This document shows, one piece after another, positions 1 to 19,460 of a stretch of DNA of 32,500 nt. Origin of the DNA: Botryococcus braunii (lineage: Eukaryota; Chlorophyta; Trebouxiophyceae). The position numbers and the translations under genes are program-made. The stretch spans positions 126,945 through 159,444 of the forward strand of contig KV908597.1 of the NCBI GenBank assembly GCA_002005505.1. Direction: 5' to 3'. Below the pieces are notes generated by a model that had not been told where the DNA came from, did not search any database, and worked only from the letters and a program-made list of their open reading frames with translations. Within the stretch, counting starts at the first letter, position 1. Every line of letters begins with the position of its first letter.

Positions 1-8190
<8,190 letters not shown>

Positions 8191-9222
8191 ACACCCACAC
8201 CGACACACACACCCCCCCGCACACCCCACCCAGACACCTGTTGGCGTGAGAGTCACTAGCTTCAGACCCGCCTCCCACTTTCCCCACCCCATTTTTTCCT
8301 TCCTCCTGGACCGCCACGTTTTCTTCCTTTGCCACCCCTCTTCTCGCCAGCGCCAGCCTACTTCCAGAGCTCGCGGTTCATGGACCTCCCAGTCCACGCA
8401 GACTGCTAACCATGAGCTCTGTCCGGTGCAGGTGTGGGCCCTATTGACTTCTCGTCGTCTCTCGTAACCTTGACTAAGCTTGTTTATACTGCTGTGACTG
8501 GCGAGCGAGGACATGCTGGCATGGTCGCAACACAAACCTCCACATTGAATCAGCGCGCCTGCCTCTGTTTTTCCCTCATTTTTTGTGTTTTTTACATCAT
8601 ACTTATTTATGGGATTCTGTACGGGTACTGCGGTGGGATTTCGGGCGGTATGTGGGGACCATCGGTGGTCCATTGGCAGATCCTGATCCGCACAATTACT
8701 CACCACCCACAATCATTCATCTTTTCCGGTTTATACTGAGCAGCAACTGTTTGGCCGTTTGTTGAGGGTGCTTTTACTGGTTGTCCTCCATGTTAGCACT
8801 TCTCACATAGCCACTAGTCATTTTCATTTGCTGCGCAAAGCGTGGACTTGCTATGCATACTCACTTACAGACATATCACCATGCACTGTTTATATGACCC
8901 CAACACACCACAGCCCACTGTATGCATGTCCACGGACCTTCTGGGGTATGGTGCTGGCCACATCTGCCAGCAGGGGTCCCACCCAAACTTTCAGTCACAG
9001 GTACGGAAATGCCACCGCCCACTCATGTCCACAACTCATTACACTGGATGCTGTGGGTGTGGGTGGTTTTGGGGCGGGGGGGGGGGGGGGGGTGAGGGTG
9101 GTTTTTTAACATGTCCAGGTAAATTGGACCCCCGGGGGGGGGGGGGGGGGGGGGTTTTAACGTACGTATGGAACCCATATGATATTCTCTTTCTGGGTTT
9201 TGGGGGTTTTCCTTATTAGTAG
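8191..9222. other. No gene recognised; two poly-G runs
   Basis: Mostly unremarkable sequence with short ORFs only. G runs of roughly 20 bases lie at about 9073-9092 and 9134-9154, both followed by TTTTAAC-like sequence, suggesting a local duplication. Confidence 0.45.
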
Positions 9223-9296
9223 CTCTGCCGGGTCAAACTGCTGGGGGTAGTGGGGTGGGAGTTTAGGGCTCTCGCCCCCATCTTCCTTTTTCTATA
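9223..9296 (+). repeat. 74-bp dispersed repeat, copy 2
   Basis: Same orientation as the copy at 7455-7528. The last 20 bp (CCCATCTTCC to TTTTTCTATA) also occur inverted at 27054-27073. Confidence 0.85.
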
Positions 9297-9591
9297 AATG
9301 TGAAGTAGACAATATATATCACATATATCCCAGATATATCAAGATCACATCAACACCACGTGATCACATCAACACCACTTGATCACAATGCGTCAAAAAG
9401 CAGGAATGTTAAAAGTGGTGAGGACTGCGTACCACCAGTAAGGATCCCTTGCGGCGAACTCAATGCATAGCTCTGCATACCGTAATCTTCCAAGTGATTT
9501 GATACTTGATCCTAGTCATTAGTCAGGTCTTCATTATTTTCATTCGTGATCACGAGCCATGGGAGATGCCAGACACGTCTCGCCCACTCAC

Positions 9592-9680
9592 CAGCGCCTT
9601 CCCATGAGCAGGGCAGCGCAAATGTTTCCAGTTCTTGGGAGCCGATGAGGCACCTCATGAGATCTTTGATCAAGGCGCGG
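9592..9680 (-). CDS. Candidate minus-strand exon, product unknown
   Basis: A frame reading NRALIKDLMRCLIGSQELET, then FALPCSWEGA, ends at a strong donor GCTG|GTGAGT (phase 1). The acceptor is uncertain; TATAG|CACGCT borders a tandem repeat containing the same junction sequence. It lies about 0.2 kb downstream, in its own sense, of the copia insertion. A gene interrupted by the element is possible but unproven. Confidence 0.3.
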
Positions 9681-9683
9681 TTG

Positions 9684-9790
9684 CAGCGTGCTATATAGCG
9701 TGCCATACATCCAGCGTGCTATACAGCGTGCCATACATCCAGCGTGCTATACAGCGTGCCATACATCCAGCGCGCTATACAGCGGGCACG
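9684..9790 (+). repeat. 28-bp minisatellite, about 3.5 copies
   Basis: The unit is CAGCGTGCTATACAGCGTGC followed by CATACATC, with few substitutions. It ends about 100 bp before the copia 3' LTR. Confidence 0.9.
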
Positions 9791-9887
9791 TGCCACATAT
9801 GCAGTGTGGCTCAGACAGCCTGGTCCAGCCGGAAAGTTTGGAGGGAACTCACTGACAGAAGCGGGCATTAAGGGCATCAAACATCAC

Positions 9888-10578
9888 TGAAATATTCTGG
9901 GCTTGGCGTATCCTGCATGGTGGCGGCACGGAGGGTGTTAGACGATGTCCTCCTACTTGTGCGTTGTTAAGTAGGCACGGACATATACAAGTCAAGGACT
10001 GGTTAGCAACTGATTGATAGACACCCGGAGTGCCACTATAGTTCCAACCAAGTGTTACAATATCTCTCATCTCTCCTAACAAGGTGACGCAGTTCAAACA
10101 CGCCTAACCTGCTCTCACCCAGGTCGTGTTCATTACTTTGTCCGATGAGCTAAACTCAACTCTATATGTCTAACATGTTCTAACAATGTTCATCTGAGTG
10201 CTAAATCCAGGAATACAATAAGGATTAAGTCACCTGCATGGTGGCGGCACGGAGGGTGTTAGACGATGTCCTCCTACTTGTGCGTTGTTAAGTAGGCACG
10301 GACATATACAAGTCAAGGACTGGTTAGCAACTGATTGATAGACACCCGGAGTGCCACTATAGTTCCAACCAAGTGCCTTCCCTATCCGTGCTTGCCCCAT
10401 ATGCCTCCTTTCTACAAACGTGTCTGTAACTTGCGTTATGATAGTCTTCGTTCAAATGCATGTATTGCCTGGCAGAACTCAGGGTTCTGCCTCTCTTTCC
10501 TAATTGGTATTGTCTTCATACGGAGACTTGCCATTATTACTCCTCTGAGGGAAAGGCATAAAATTAATTAACACAACA
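9888..10578 (-). repeat. Copia 3' LTR (691 bp)
   Basis: In element sense it begins TGTTGTGTTAATTAATTTTA and ends GAATATTTCA, giving TG...CA termini and the TGTTG start common in copia LTRs. It directly follows the polypurine tract. It contains two identical 143-bp direct repeats. Confidence 0.95.
9912..10375. repeat. 143-bp direct repeats inside the 3' LTR
   Basis: Copies 9912-10054 and 10233-10375 are identical and separated by 178 bp. The same pair lies at 16361-16503 and 16682-16824 in the 5' LTR, so four copies occur in the window. Each starts CCTGCATGGTGGCGGCACGG and ends CCAACCAAGTG. Confidence 0.95.
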
Positions 10579-10587
10579 CTTCCCCTT
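10579..10587 (-). promoter_or_regulatory. Polypurine tract
   Basis: AAGGGGAAG directly before the 3' LTR start (TGTTG), placed as expected for plus-strand DNA priming. Confidence 0.75.
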
Positions 10588-10596
10588 GCCTTTACC

Positions 10597-13500
10597 TCAC
10601 AGAAACTTGGCCAGTCCCAGTGAGTTACGATGTCCCAGAAACACTTGTCTAACTAGTGGTTTGGTAAAAATGTCAGCCACATTTCTAGCAGATTGAATGT
10701 ACTTGAATTCAACCTGCCCCTTTGCAATAGCTTCACGTGCGAAATGACAGCTAATTGCAATATGCTTTGTGTGTTTGGAGTACACCGGATTCCTCAGGTG
10801 GTTTATACACCCTTGGTTGTCACAATGAATCTTCACTATCCACGGTAACACTCCAATTTCCTCCAGGAAACCTCTCAGCCAATTTGCTTCCTTCACAACA
10901 GCACTTGCTGCCATGAATTCAGCCTCCACTGTTGAAGTGGCAACAGCAGATTGCTTTTTACTTCCCCACACTACTGCTCCTCCAAACACAGTGAGGACAA
11001 AGCCAGTGGTAGAGAAGCGATGATCCTGATCACCTCCATAGTCGGCATCCACATAGCCTTCTAGCTCTATCTCCCCCCCTCCGAGAGTTAGAACCAAATC
11101 TCGGGTTCCTTTCAGATACTTCAACACACGGATGGCTTCATTCCAATGTGCTGTGGTGGGAGATATGCGATAACGAGACAATACACCTACTGCCTGAGCT
11201 ATATCGGGACGTGTGGTGTTGGCTATATACAGAAGAGACCCTACTAACTCACAGTAACGGTGACCTGGAGGTAGTGGACTGCCAGCACCAATGCTGTCGC
11301 TCCCATCTCTCGGTGCAGGCCTTTGGGACATTACGAAATCTTTTGTCATGGGAGTATCAGGTCCCACTGACTCGAGATCCAAGCCAAATTTCTCTACAAG
11401 TGCATCGATTTTAGGGATGCAACTCAGGGTGATCAGCCCTTTATCTCTATCTCTCATCACTTGACATCCCAAGAAATCCTTCACTTCCCCAAGATCATGG
11501 ATGGTGAATTCTTTCTTGAGAAGTCCCTTCACTCTCTCGATTTCTGACATGCCCTTGGAAACTATCAGAAGATCATCAACATAGATCAGCACATAGGACT
11601 TTCCTCCATCAGTAGAGCATCTCACATACACTCCCGCATCACTCTTGCACACCTCATACCCCATGACTTCAAGTTTGTCATTCAGGGTTTTGTGCCAGGC
11701 ACGTGGAGCCTGCTTCAGGCCATACAACGCCTTTCTCAATCGGCACACAATATTCTTATCACCATTCTCAAAGCCAGGAGGTTGCGTTACATATACTTCC
11801 TCCTCGAGCTCACCATTCAGAAAGGCGGTCTTAACGTCCACCTGATGAATTTCACAGCCCTCTCTTGCAGCAACAGCAAGCAGAGCTCTTCTAGCTCCAT
11901 AGCTACTAGTAGGAGCAAAGACCTCCATCACATCCACTCCAGGGATTTGTCTGCATCCCTGTGCCACTAATCTGGCCTTGAATCTCACAACATTGCCATG
12001 TGCATCCATTTTCACTGAAAATATCCAGTGAACTGGAATAACCTTATGTCCACGAGGTCTCGGAACATACTCCATGACCTCATGAGTATCTAGAGAATTT
12101 TGCTCTTCCTGCATAGCTGCCTTCCAGTATTCCCACTGGGGAGACATCTGTGCTTCTCTCAAATTAGAGGGAACGTGAATTTTCCCAAATCTGACACCTG
12201 TGTGCTTTTCCTCTGAATTGCCTGATTTTCTCTCACTTTGTCCAGAACCCACTACTCTTCCACTGACACTCGCTGAGTTACACATCACAGGCTCTCCAGT
12301 AGAAGTAGAATGCTCTCTCATAGCACGCTCTCGCTTGGACTCACACTTGGCTTTGCACAAGTTACTCTGCTCATCCCTCACATCATCCTCCCATGCACAG
12401 GTACCTCTCGGACAGTCTTTGTAATTTGGAATCCCTTCACATTGTCCAGGCTTCCGATTCACCTCCTCAGACACACTCTGACATGCCTGCAAGAGTTCAG
12501 ACTCTTCAGGTCTCTCACAAGCAACATCGGGATATGGCAGAGTGTCTGCATACTTCCCCTGATTTATGTGATCCACATGCCTCTCAGACCGACTGCATGT
12601 CACTGTTGGGAGTGACCTCACATCTCTGACATCACTCTCCCAGGCACAGGTACCTCTCAGTGAGCACTTGTAATTTGGTCTGTCTCCACAATGTCTGTGC
12701 TCCTGATTCACCTCCTCCTCTCGTCCCTTACATGGAGTCAAGGATGCAGATCCTGTCTCCCGCTCACAATCATGTTTGGCTGGTGCAGAGAAAGCATATG
12801 ATGCTTCCTCTGACCGGTGGCTGCCACCACAGTCCCGTCCAGGAGTGCTCTGACTGGACGGGTTGCCAGAAGAACTCTGCATGGTCACATCTCTTACATT
12901 TCTCTCAGTCACTGAACAAGACCCACCCATACTGCTCAGCTCCCCGGGACCATTTGCAGCTTTGCATGTAGCTGCCCCCCTCACTGCACTCACATGCAAT
13001 TCATGCCCCTCATGTGAATCACCCTCTAGCTGCACTTCCCCTGGTCCCTGTGACAGAGAGTCACATTCAGTCAACCCCTCTCGCTCTCTGCTCTCTCCCT
13101 TCTCCTGTGGCAGCAGGAGGTCTTTGGCGGCAGTGCGTTGTTCGTGTCGTTGAGCCCGGGTCAGGCCATCCAATTGGTGGTTGCGGCAATCAGACCTAGT
13201 TGGTCTGAGGACCTCCTGGGCTCGCTCCATCTGCGGTCGAAGGTGGGAGTCCTGTCTCACTCCTCTGGCTAAGTCCTGTACTGCCTCCAGGGTTTGATCC
13301 ATCTCCACTGGGTCACACAGTCTTCTGGATTCAGGCTCGGGCTCAGCCTCACTGGGGGGTCCTGTGACAGGCTGTGTGGGGAGGTTGCTGGAGGCTGGCA
13401 GGTACTCAGGCTCACTGTGTGGGTCATCAAGATCTGTCTCAAGGCTGATGTTGGTTGTGCCAGGGGAGGTGCCGGGAAAGACTGGGGGAGTGTCACTTGC

Positions 13501-15999
13501 AGAGGGCTCAGGACACAGAAACTCTGTAGACTGTGTTGAGGAAACGCTCATGCCAACCCGAGAGGCTCCCCTGAGGTGCTCCACGAAAACCACATCTCTG
13601 CTCTCCTTCCAGATACCCCCTCCCACATAGATCCGATAGGCTTTGGAGGAGGCTGAGTAACCAGTAAGCATCCCTGGCACAGTTTTAGGGGAAAACACAG
13701 AGCGCTGGACATCAGGAATGTGCACAAAGGCCAAGCAACCCCAGGTACGCAGTGGGGTTACATTTGGTTTGTAGCCAAAAAATAATTCTGATGGCGTGCG
13801 GTCCCTCCCGGTACTGGGACCCATGTTCAGTAGGGTGCATGCAGTTTCCAGGGCCTCCTTCCACAACGTTGGACTGGCAGCTGCAAAAGCCAGAAGAGTC
13901 CTGGTACGTTCCTTGAGGGTGCGATTGGCTCTTTCAGCCGCTCCATTCTGTTGCGGGGTGTAAGGAGCTGAGGTCTCCAATTTAGTCCCCTGGGATGCAC
14001 AAAATTCTTTGAACGTGGCATTCAGAAATTCAGTTCCACGGTCACACCGGACACACTTCACTTTGGTTTTCTTCTGGGTCTGCCAGTATAGAATGAGGTC
14101 CCTCACAGCAGCACTGATGGCATCTTTGGACTTCACAGGCAGGACCGCCTTTAACTGAGATGACTCATCCAAAGCAGTCACCCAGTAACGTTCACCAGTT
14201 ACTGCAGCAGGAAAAATGGGGCCCACAGTGTCAATATGTACTCTGTCAAGTGGTTCAACAGCTGGTCTACTGCTTATTCCAAATGGAGGCCGAGACGTCT
14301 TTCCCTCAATACATGCTTCACAGTAGACTGGACAATTGGAGCAGGGACATAGGGATGTATCAAGTCCCGAGACCAGGTCCTCATTGGTTAGGCGCTGCAT
14401 CCATGTTTCACCTGGATGTCCCATTCTGCTATGCCAGAGGTATCGTCTGGCACAGTTGTGTGAGTTTTGGGTGGGGGTTTTGGACTTCACAGCAGCTGAA
14501 ATTCTTCTGTGGTTAACACTGGGACTCAGAGCTACAACTTGATGAATATAAAATAGCCCTTTCTCTGCACTGATCCGAGACCTCCAGCTGTTTGGACCAC
14601 AGACTTCAGTGAACGCTCCAACATCATCTGTGCGAAAGACTGCCCCATCCCGCAATGCTGCAGATACTGACAGTATGTTTGAGGTTGCAGAAGGAACACA
14701 CTGAACATGATGTATCCACAGGGGAACTCCCACTCGACTGAGGATGCAGACAGAGCCTGATGCTACAATTCCTCCAGTGGCATCTGAAGTGGCCAGATGT
14801 AATGGGATGGGTTTGGCATGCACAGTTGGATTATGTAGTAGGGTCACATCATTCACCAGATGTACAGATGCTCCACTGTCCACCAGCCAGGATTGCAGAG
14901 ACGAATTTCTGACAGGAGTCTTCAGGATGTTGAGGGAAATTATGTATGGCATACCTCCAGGTGGTGGAGGTGGGGGAGCTGGGGGTTGGAACCATGCCGG
15001 AAAGGCATCCAGTCCAGGGTGCGCCAGCTGGGCTGCAGGAGGGTGTGGGCCACCCATATGTGGAGGTCCCTGTGGCCACATTCCCTGCAATTGTTGGACC
15101 GCTGCCACTACGTTCCGTTGGGTCTCCTCGTCCCGCTTCCTCTTTCGACAGTCCCTCCAGTAATGCCCCTTCTTATTGCAGTAGTTGCAGATGCCCTTAG
15201 TCTCGGACTTGGCCTCAGAGACAGTTGGTTGGGCCTGCTGATGGACTGCACTGGCAGCTGGTGGGGTATTGGCTCCACTGGAGCCTTGTCCAAGAGCCAA
15301 AACCCTTGGTTGGCGAGGAGCATATTCATCAAAACCCACTGCAGCTGCTGTGTTGCGCAGAAGTCCAGCCAGCTTCTCCAGGGGTTGTGCTGCAGCAGTT
15401 GTGATCATTCCTGGCTCTTTAGCTGCATCAGGCAAGCCCTGCACAATCTGGGTTGCAACGTGTGCATCCAGTAGAGCATGGTTGTTCCTGTCAAGGCATG
15501 CCTTCAGGTTGATCATTCTGTTGACATATTGCGAAATCGTCTCGTCATGTTTCATTCCCTGGCTCATTTCTTGGAGCCAATCTGCATTGGCCTCGATATT
15601 ATATCCACCAATAAACTTTCTGCAGATGAACTCATATGCATCATAAGCAGAGGGCAGATTAGACAGAGGTCCCAGCCATTCCTCTGGGACTGACTCATAA
15701 ATCAGTAACATTGCGGCTGCGTCATGTGCTGTACCAGGCATAGCCTCCAGGATGGCAGGCAAAGACCCTTTTGACTCATTTGCTGCCAAAAATGCATTCT
15801 TCCAAACAATAATATTTGTCCCCCGTTCCTTCAGTTTTATGTGTACCTTGACATTTGTTGGGATAATCTTGGGCAGCTCATCTCCGCTGCCTCTTGAGGT
15901 GCTGGGAGTACACGGTTCTCTGATGGGTGTGGATGAGGCTGGTTCACTGCTTGACGTTGATGCTCCACTAGCTGATGATCCTTTCTTCTTGGAAGTCAT
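10597..15999 (-). CDS. Copia Gag-Pol polyprotein, 1800 aa, intact
   Basis: Single ORF for capsid, protease, integrase, reverse transcriptase and RNase H. Gag occupies about 1-350 with a CCHC zinc knuckle at 271-284 (CNYCNKKGHYWRDC). Protease has DSG at 374-376. The integrase zinc region has H523/H528 and C560/C563. The integrase core has D590, D653 and E689, the last two separated by 35 residues. RT spans roughly 1290-1540 with QVDVKTAFLNG at 1386-1396 and YVDD at 1473-1476. RNase H has D1651, E1694, D1727 and D1776, with a copia-typical KHTKHI stretch. All catalytic residues I looked for are present. The linker from about 815 to 1265 is unusually long. No frameshift or stop codon separates gag from pol, so copia-like excess of Gag would need splicing or processing. 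Confidence 0.97.
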   Translation of the reverse strand: MTSKKKGSSASGASTSSSEPASSTPIREPCTPSTSRGSGDELPKIIPTNVKVHIKLKERGTNIIVWKNAFLAANESKGSLPAILEAMPGTAHDAAAMLLIYESVPEEWLGPLSNLPSAYDAYEFICRKFIGGYNIEANADWLQEMSQGMKHDETISQYVNRMINLKACLDRNNHALLDAHVATQIVQGLPDAAKEPGMITTAAAQPLEKLAGLLRNTAAAVGFDEYAPRQPRVLALGQGSSGANTPPAASAVHQQAQPTVSEAKSETKGICNYCNKKGHYWRDCRKRKRDEETQRNVVAAVQQLQGMWPQGPPHMGGPHPPAAQLAHPGLDAFPAWFQPPAPPPPPPGGMPYIISLNILKTPVRNSSLQSWLVDSGASVHLVNDVTLLHNPTVHAKPIPLHLATSDATGGIVASGSVCILSRVGVPLWIHHVQCVPSATSNILSVSAALRDGAVFRTDDVGAFTEVCGPNSWRSRISAEKGLFYIHQVVALSPSVNHRRISAAVKSKTPTQNSHNCARRYLWHSRMGHPGETWMQRLTNEDLVSGLDTSLCPCSNCPVYCEACIEGKTSRPPFGISSRPAVEPLDRVHIDTVGPIFPAAVTGERYWVTALDESSQLKAVLPVKSKDAISAAVRDLILYWQTQKKTKVKCVRCDRGTEFLNATFKEFCASQGTKLETSAPYTPQQNGAAERANRTLKERTRTLLAFAAASPTLWKEALETACTLLNMGPSTGRDRTPSELFFGYKPNVTPLRTWGCLAFVHIPDVQRSVFSPKTVPGMLTGYSASSKAYRIYVGGGIWKESRDVVFVEHLRGASRVGMSVSSTQSTEFLCPEPSASDTPPVFPGTSPGTTNISLETDLDDPHSEPEYLPASSNLPTQPVTGPPSEAEPEPESRRLCDPVEMDQTLEAVQDLARGVRQDSHLRPQMERAQEVLRPTRSDCRNHQLDGLTRAQRHEQRTAAKDLLLPQEKGESREREGLTECDSLSQGPGEVQLEGDSHEGHELHVSAVRGAATCKAANGPGELSSMGGSCSVTERNVRDVTMQSSSGNPSSQSTPGRDCGGSHRSEEASYAFSAPAKHDCERETGSASLTPCKGREEEVNQEHRHCGDRPNYKCSLRGTCAWESDVRDVRSLPTVTCSRSERHVDHINQGKYADTLPYPDVACERPEESELLQACQSVSEEVNRKPGQCEGIPNYKDCPRGTCAWEDDVRDEQSNLCKAKCESKRERAMREHSTSTGEPVMCNSASVSGRVVGSGQSERKSGNSEEKHTGVRFGKIHVPSNLREAQMSPQWEYWKAAMQEEQNSLDTHEVMEYVPRPRGHKVIPVHWIFSVKMDAHGNVVRFKARLVAQGCRQIPGVDVMEVFAPTSSYGARRALLAVAAREGCEIHQVDVKTAFLNGELEEEVYVTQPPGFENGDKNIVCRLRKALYGLKQAPRAWHKTLNDKLEVMGYEVCKSDAGVYVRCSTDGGKSYVLIYVDDLLIVSKGMSEIERVKGLLKKEFTIHDLGEVKDFLGCQVMRDRDKGLITLSCIPKIDALVEKFGLDLESVGPDTPMTKDFVMSQRPAPRDGSDSIGAGSPLPPGHRYCELVGSLLYIANTTRPDIAQAVGVLSRYRISPTTAHWNEAIRVLKYLKGTRDLVLTLGGGEIELEGYVDADYGGDQDHRFSTTGFVLTVFGGAVVWGSKKQSAVATSTVEAEFMAASAVVKEANWLRGFLEEIGVLPWIVKIHCDNQGCINHLRNPVYSKHTKHIAISCHFAREAIAKGQVEFKYIQSARNVADIFTKPLVRQVFLGHRNSLGLAKFL
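12373..12717 (-). repeat. Internal duplication in the integrase-RT linker of Gag-Pol
   Basis: Residues 1095-1126 and 1178-1209 share the pattern EEVN, about 13 residues, NYK, RGTCAWE, DVRD at an offset of 83 aa. CER at 1078 and 1161 keeps the same offset. A further NVRDV at 1034-1038 hints at an older third unit. Confidence 0.8.
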
Positions 16000-16268
16000 A
16001 ATTCCCCAGTTGTCTTATAACTCCAGTACTCGCAAGGTAGCAGCAAGATCTTACTTCTGAACCAGGTGGGTTGAGCTAACGGACAGCCAACGTGAAGGTG
16101 AAAGATGTAGTCTTTGACGATAAAGGCTCTCTCGTCAGGATTGCGGTCTCCACGTTGTCCTCCTTCTCTGATTAGTTCGTTGTATGACGGAGGTCCTGAT
16201 CTCAAGCGCGCTGGAACGTTGAGGTTGGTGGTCTTCCTGGCTGTTTGCTTTGTCCGCTTCTTCGCCAT
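15996..16268 (-). CDS. Leader ORF of the copia element with a histone H3 tail-like N-terminus (90 aa)
   Basis: Starts at the first ATG found after the primer-binding site (55 bases beyond its end) and ends in a TGA that overlaps the Gag-Pol ATG as ATGA. Residues 1-14 are MAKKRTKQTARKTT. Residues 5-12 (RTKQTARK) equal positions 2-9 of the histone H3 tail, including the Lys4 and Lys9 equivalents, and a Thr stands where H3 has Ser10. The remainder (for example PARLRSGPPSYNELIREGGQ, then YIFHLHVGCPLAQPTWF) does not resemble H3 or any family I recognise. Extra ORFs before gag are unusual in copia elements. Expression is unproven; if made, the basic peptide could act in the nucleus or bind nucleic acid. 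A captured H3 gene fragment is an alternative to convergence. Confidence 0.55.
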   Translation of the reverse strand: MAKKRTKQTARKTTNLNVPARLRSGPPSYNELIREGGQRGDRNPDERAFIVKDYIFHLHVGCPLAQPTWFRSKILLLPCEYWSYKTTGEL

Positions 16269-16323
16269 TCACAGTCTAGTGAGCTCCGATTTAGGCGCCA
16301 CCCACTCTCAGCATCCGAGCCCG

Positions 16324-16336
16324 TGGGCCCATAACC
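16324..16336 (-). promoter_or_regulatory. Primer-binding site for an initiator tRNA-Met half
   Basis: Immediately after the 5' LTR the element reads GGTTATGGGCCCA. This is complementary to TGGGCCCATAACC, the anticodon stem-loop of eukaryotic initiator tRNA-Met. Drosophila copia primes with a 5' half of this tRNA cut in the anticodon region, so the same mechanism is inferred here. Confidence 0.85.
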
Positions 16337-17025
16337 TGAAATATTCTGGGCTTGGCGTATCCTGCATGGTGGCGGCACGGAGGGTGTTAGACGATGTCCT
16401 CCTACTTGTGCGTTGTTAAGTAGGCACGGACATATACAAGTCAAGGACTGGTTAGCAACTGATTGATAGACACCCGGAGTGCCACTATAGTTCCAACCAA
16501 GTGTTACAATATCTCTCATCTCTCCTAACAAGGTGACGCAGTTCAAACACGCCTAACCTGCTCTCACCCAGGTCGTGTTCATTACTTTGTCCGATGAGCT
16601 AAACTCAACTCTATATGTCTAACATGTTCTAACAATGTTCATCTGAGTGCTAAATCCAGGAATACAATAAGGATTAAGTCACCTGCATGGTGGCGGCACG
16701 GAGGGTGTTAGACGATGTCCTCCTACTTGTGCGTTGTTAAGTAGGCACGGACATATACAAGTCAAGGACTGGTTAGCAACTGATTGATAGACACCCGGAG
16801 TGCCACTATAGTTCCAACCAAGTGCCTTCCCTATCCGTGCTTGCCCCATATGCCTCCTTTCTACAAACGTGTCTGTAACTTGCGTTATGATAGTCTTCGT
16901 TCAAATGCATGTATTGCCTGGCAGAACTCAGGGTTCTGCCTCTCTTTCCTAATTGGTATTGTCTTCATACGGAGACTTGCCATTATTACTCCTCTGAGGG
17001 AAAGGCATAAAATTAATTAACACAA
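16337..17025 (-). repeat. Copia 5' LTR (689 bp kept, outer TG missing)
   Basis: Matches 9888-10576 at an offset of 6449 with no difference that I could find by eye. Its outer end reads CCTTGTG where the 3' LTR has TGTTGTG. Its inner end CA abuts the primer-binding site. Confidence 0.95.
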
Positions 17026-17296
17026 GGCGTTCCAGAATACATCGACGTCGACGCTTCTCCAGTTCGCCATAATGGATGTGGAGGTCGCCTTCTCAGGTAC
17101 CTCGGGCACCGTTGCAGGACACGCCTTTCGACGTTGCGGCTGACCTTCCTCGCCTAAGGCCAACTGGATTCAGAAGCGCCGGCAGGCGGTGCACAGGGAG
17201 CTGCTTCTTGCCCCCACTCCGCAATGCATGAGGAGCTCATTTGTGCACCCACAAACCAGTGCGCACACACGCACGCGCGCGCCCCCGCAAAGCTCA

Positions 17297-19460
<2,164 letters not shown>

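Larger units (their letters stand above)
9888..17025 (-). mobile_element. Full-length Ty1/copia LTR retrotransposon
   Basis: Element read on the minus strand: 5' LTR 17025-16337, primer-binding site 16336-16324, leader ORF 16268-15996, Gag-Pol 15999-10597, polypurine tract 10587-10579, 3' LTR 10578-9888. The order protease, integrase, RT, RNase H defines Ty1/copia. LTRs appear identical by eye and the 1800-codon ORF is uninterrupted, so the insertion is probably young and may be autonomous. No matching 5-bp target-site duplication is seen (ATCAC on the left; AGGCG or GGCGT on the right, depending on the border). The outermost TG of the 5' LTR is replaced. Confidence 0.95.

Noticed and set aside
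9912..10375. TRIM or solo-LTR nested inside the copia LTR
   Set aside because: The 143-bp repeats lack TG...CA ends, no primer site follows them, and no target duplication flanks the R-spacer-R block.
9849..10571. 82- and 78-codon ORFs in the LTRs, present twice in the window
   Set aside because: They are duplicated only because the LTRs are; neither shows protein-like features.
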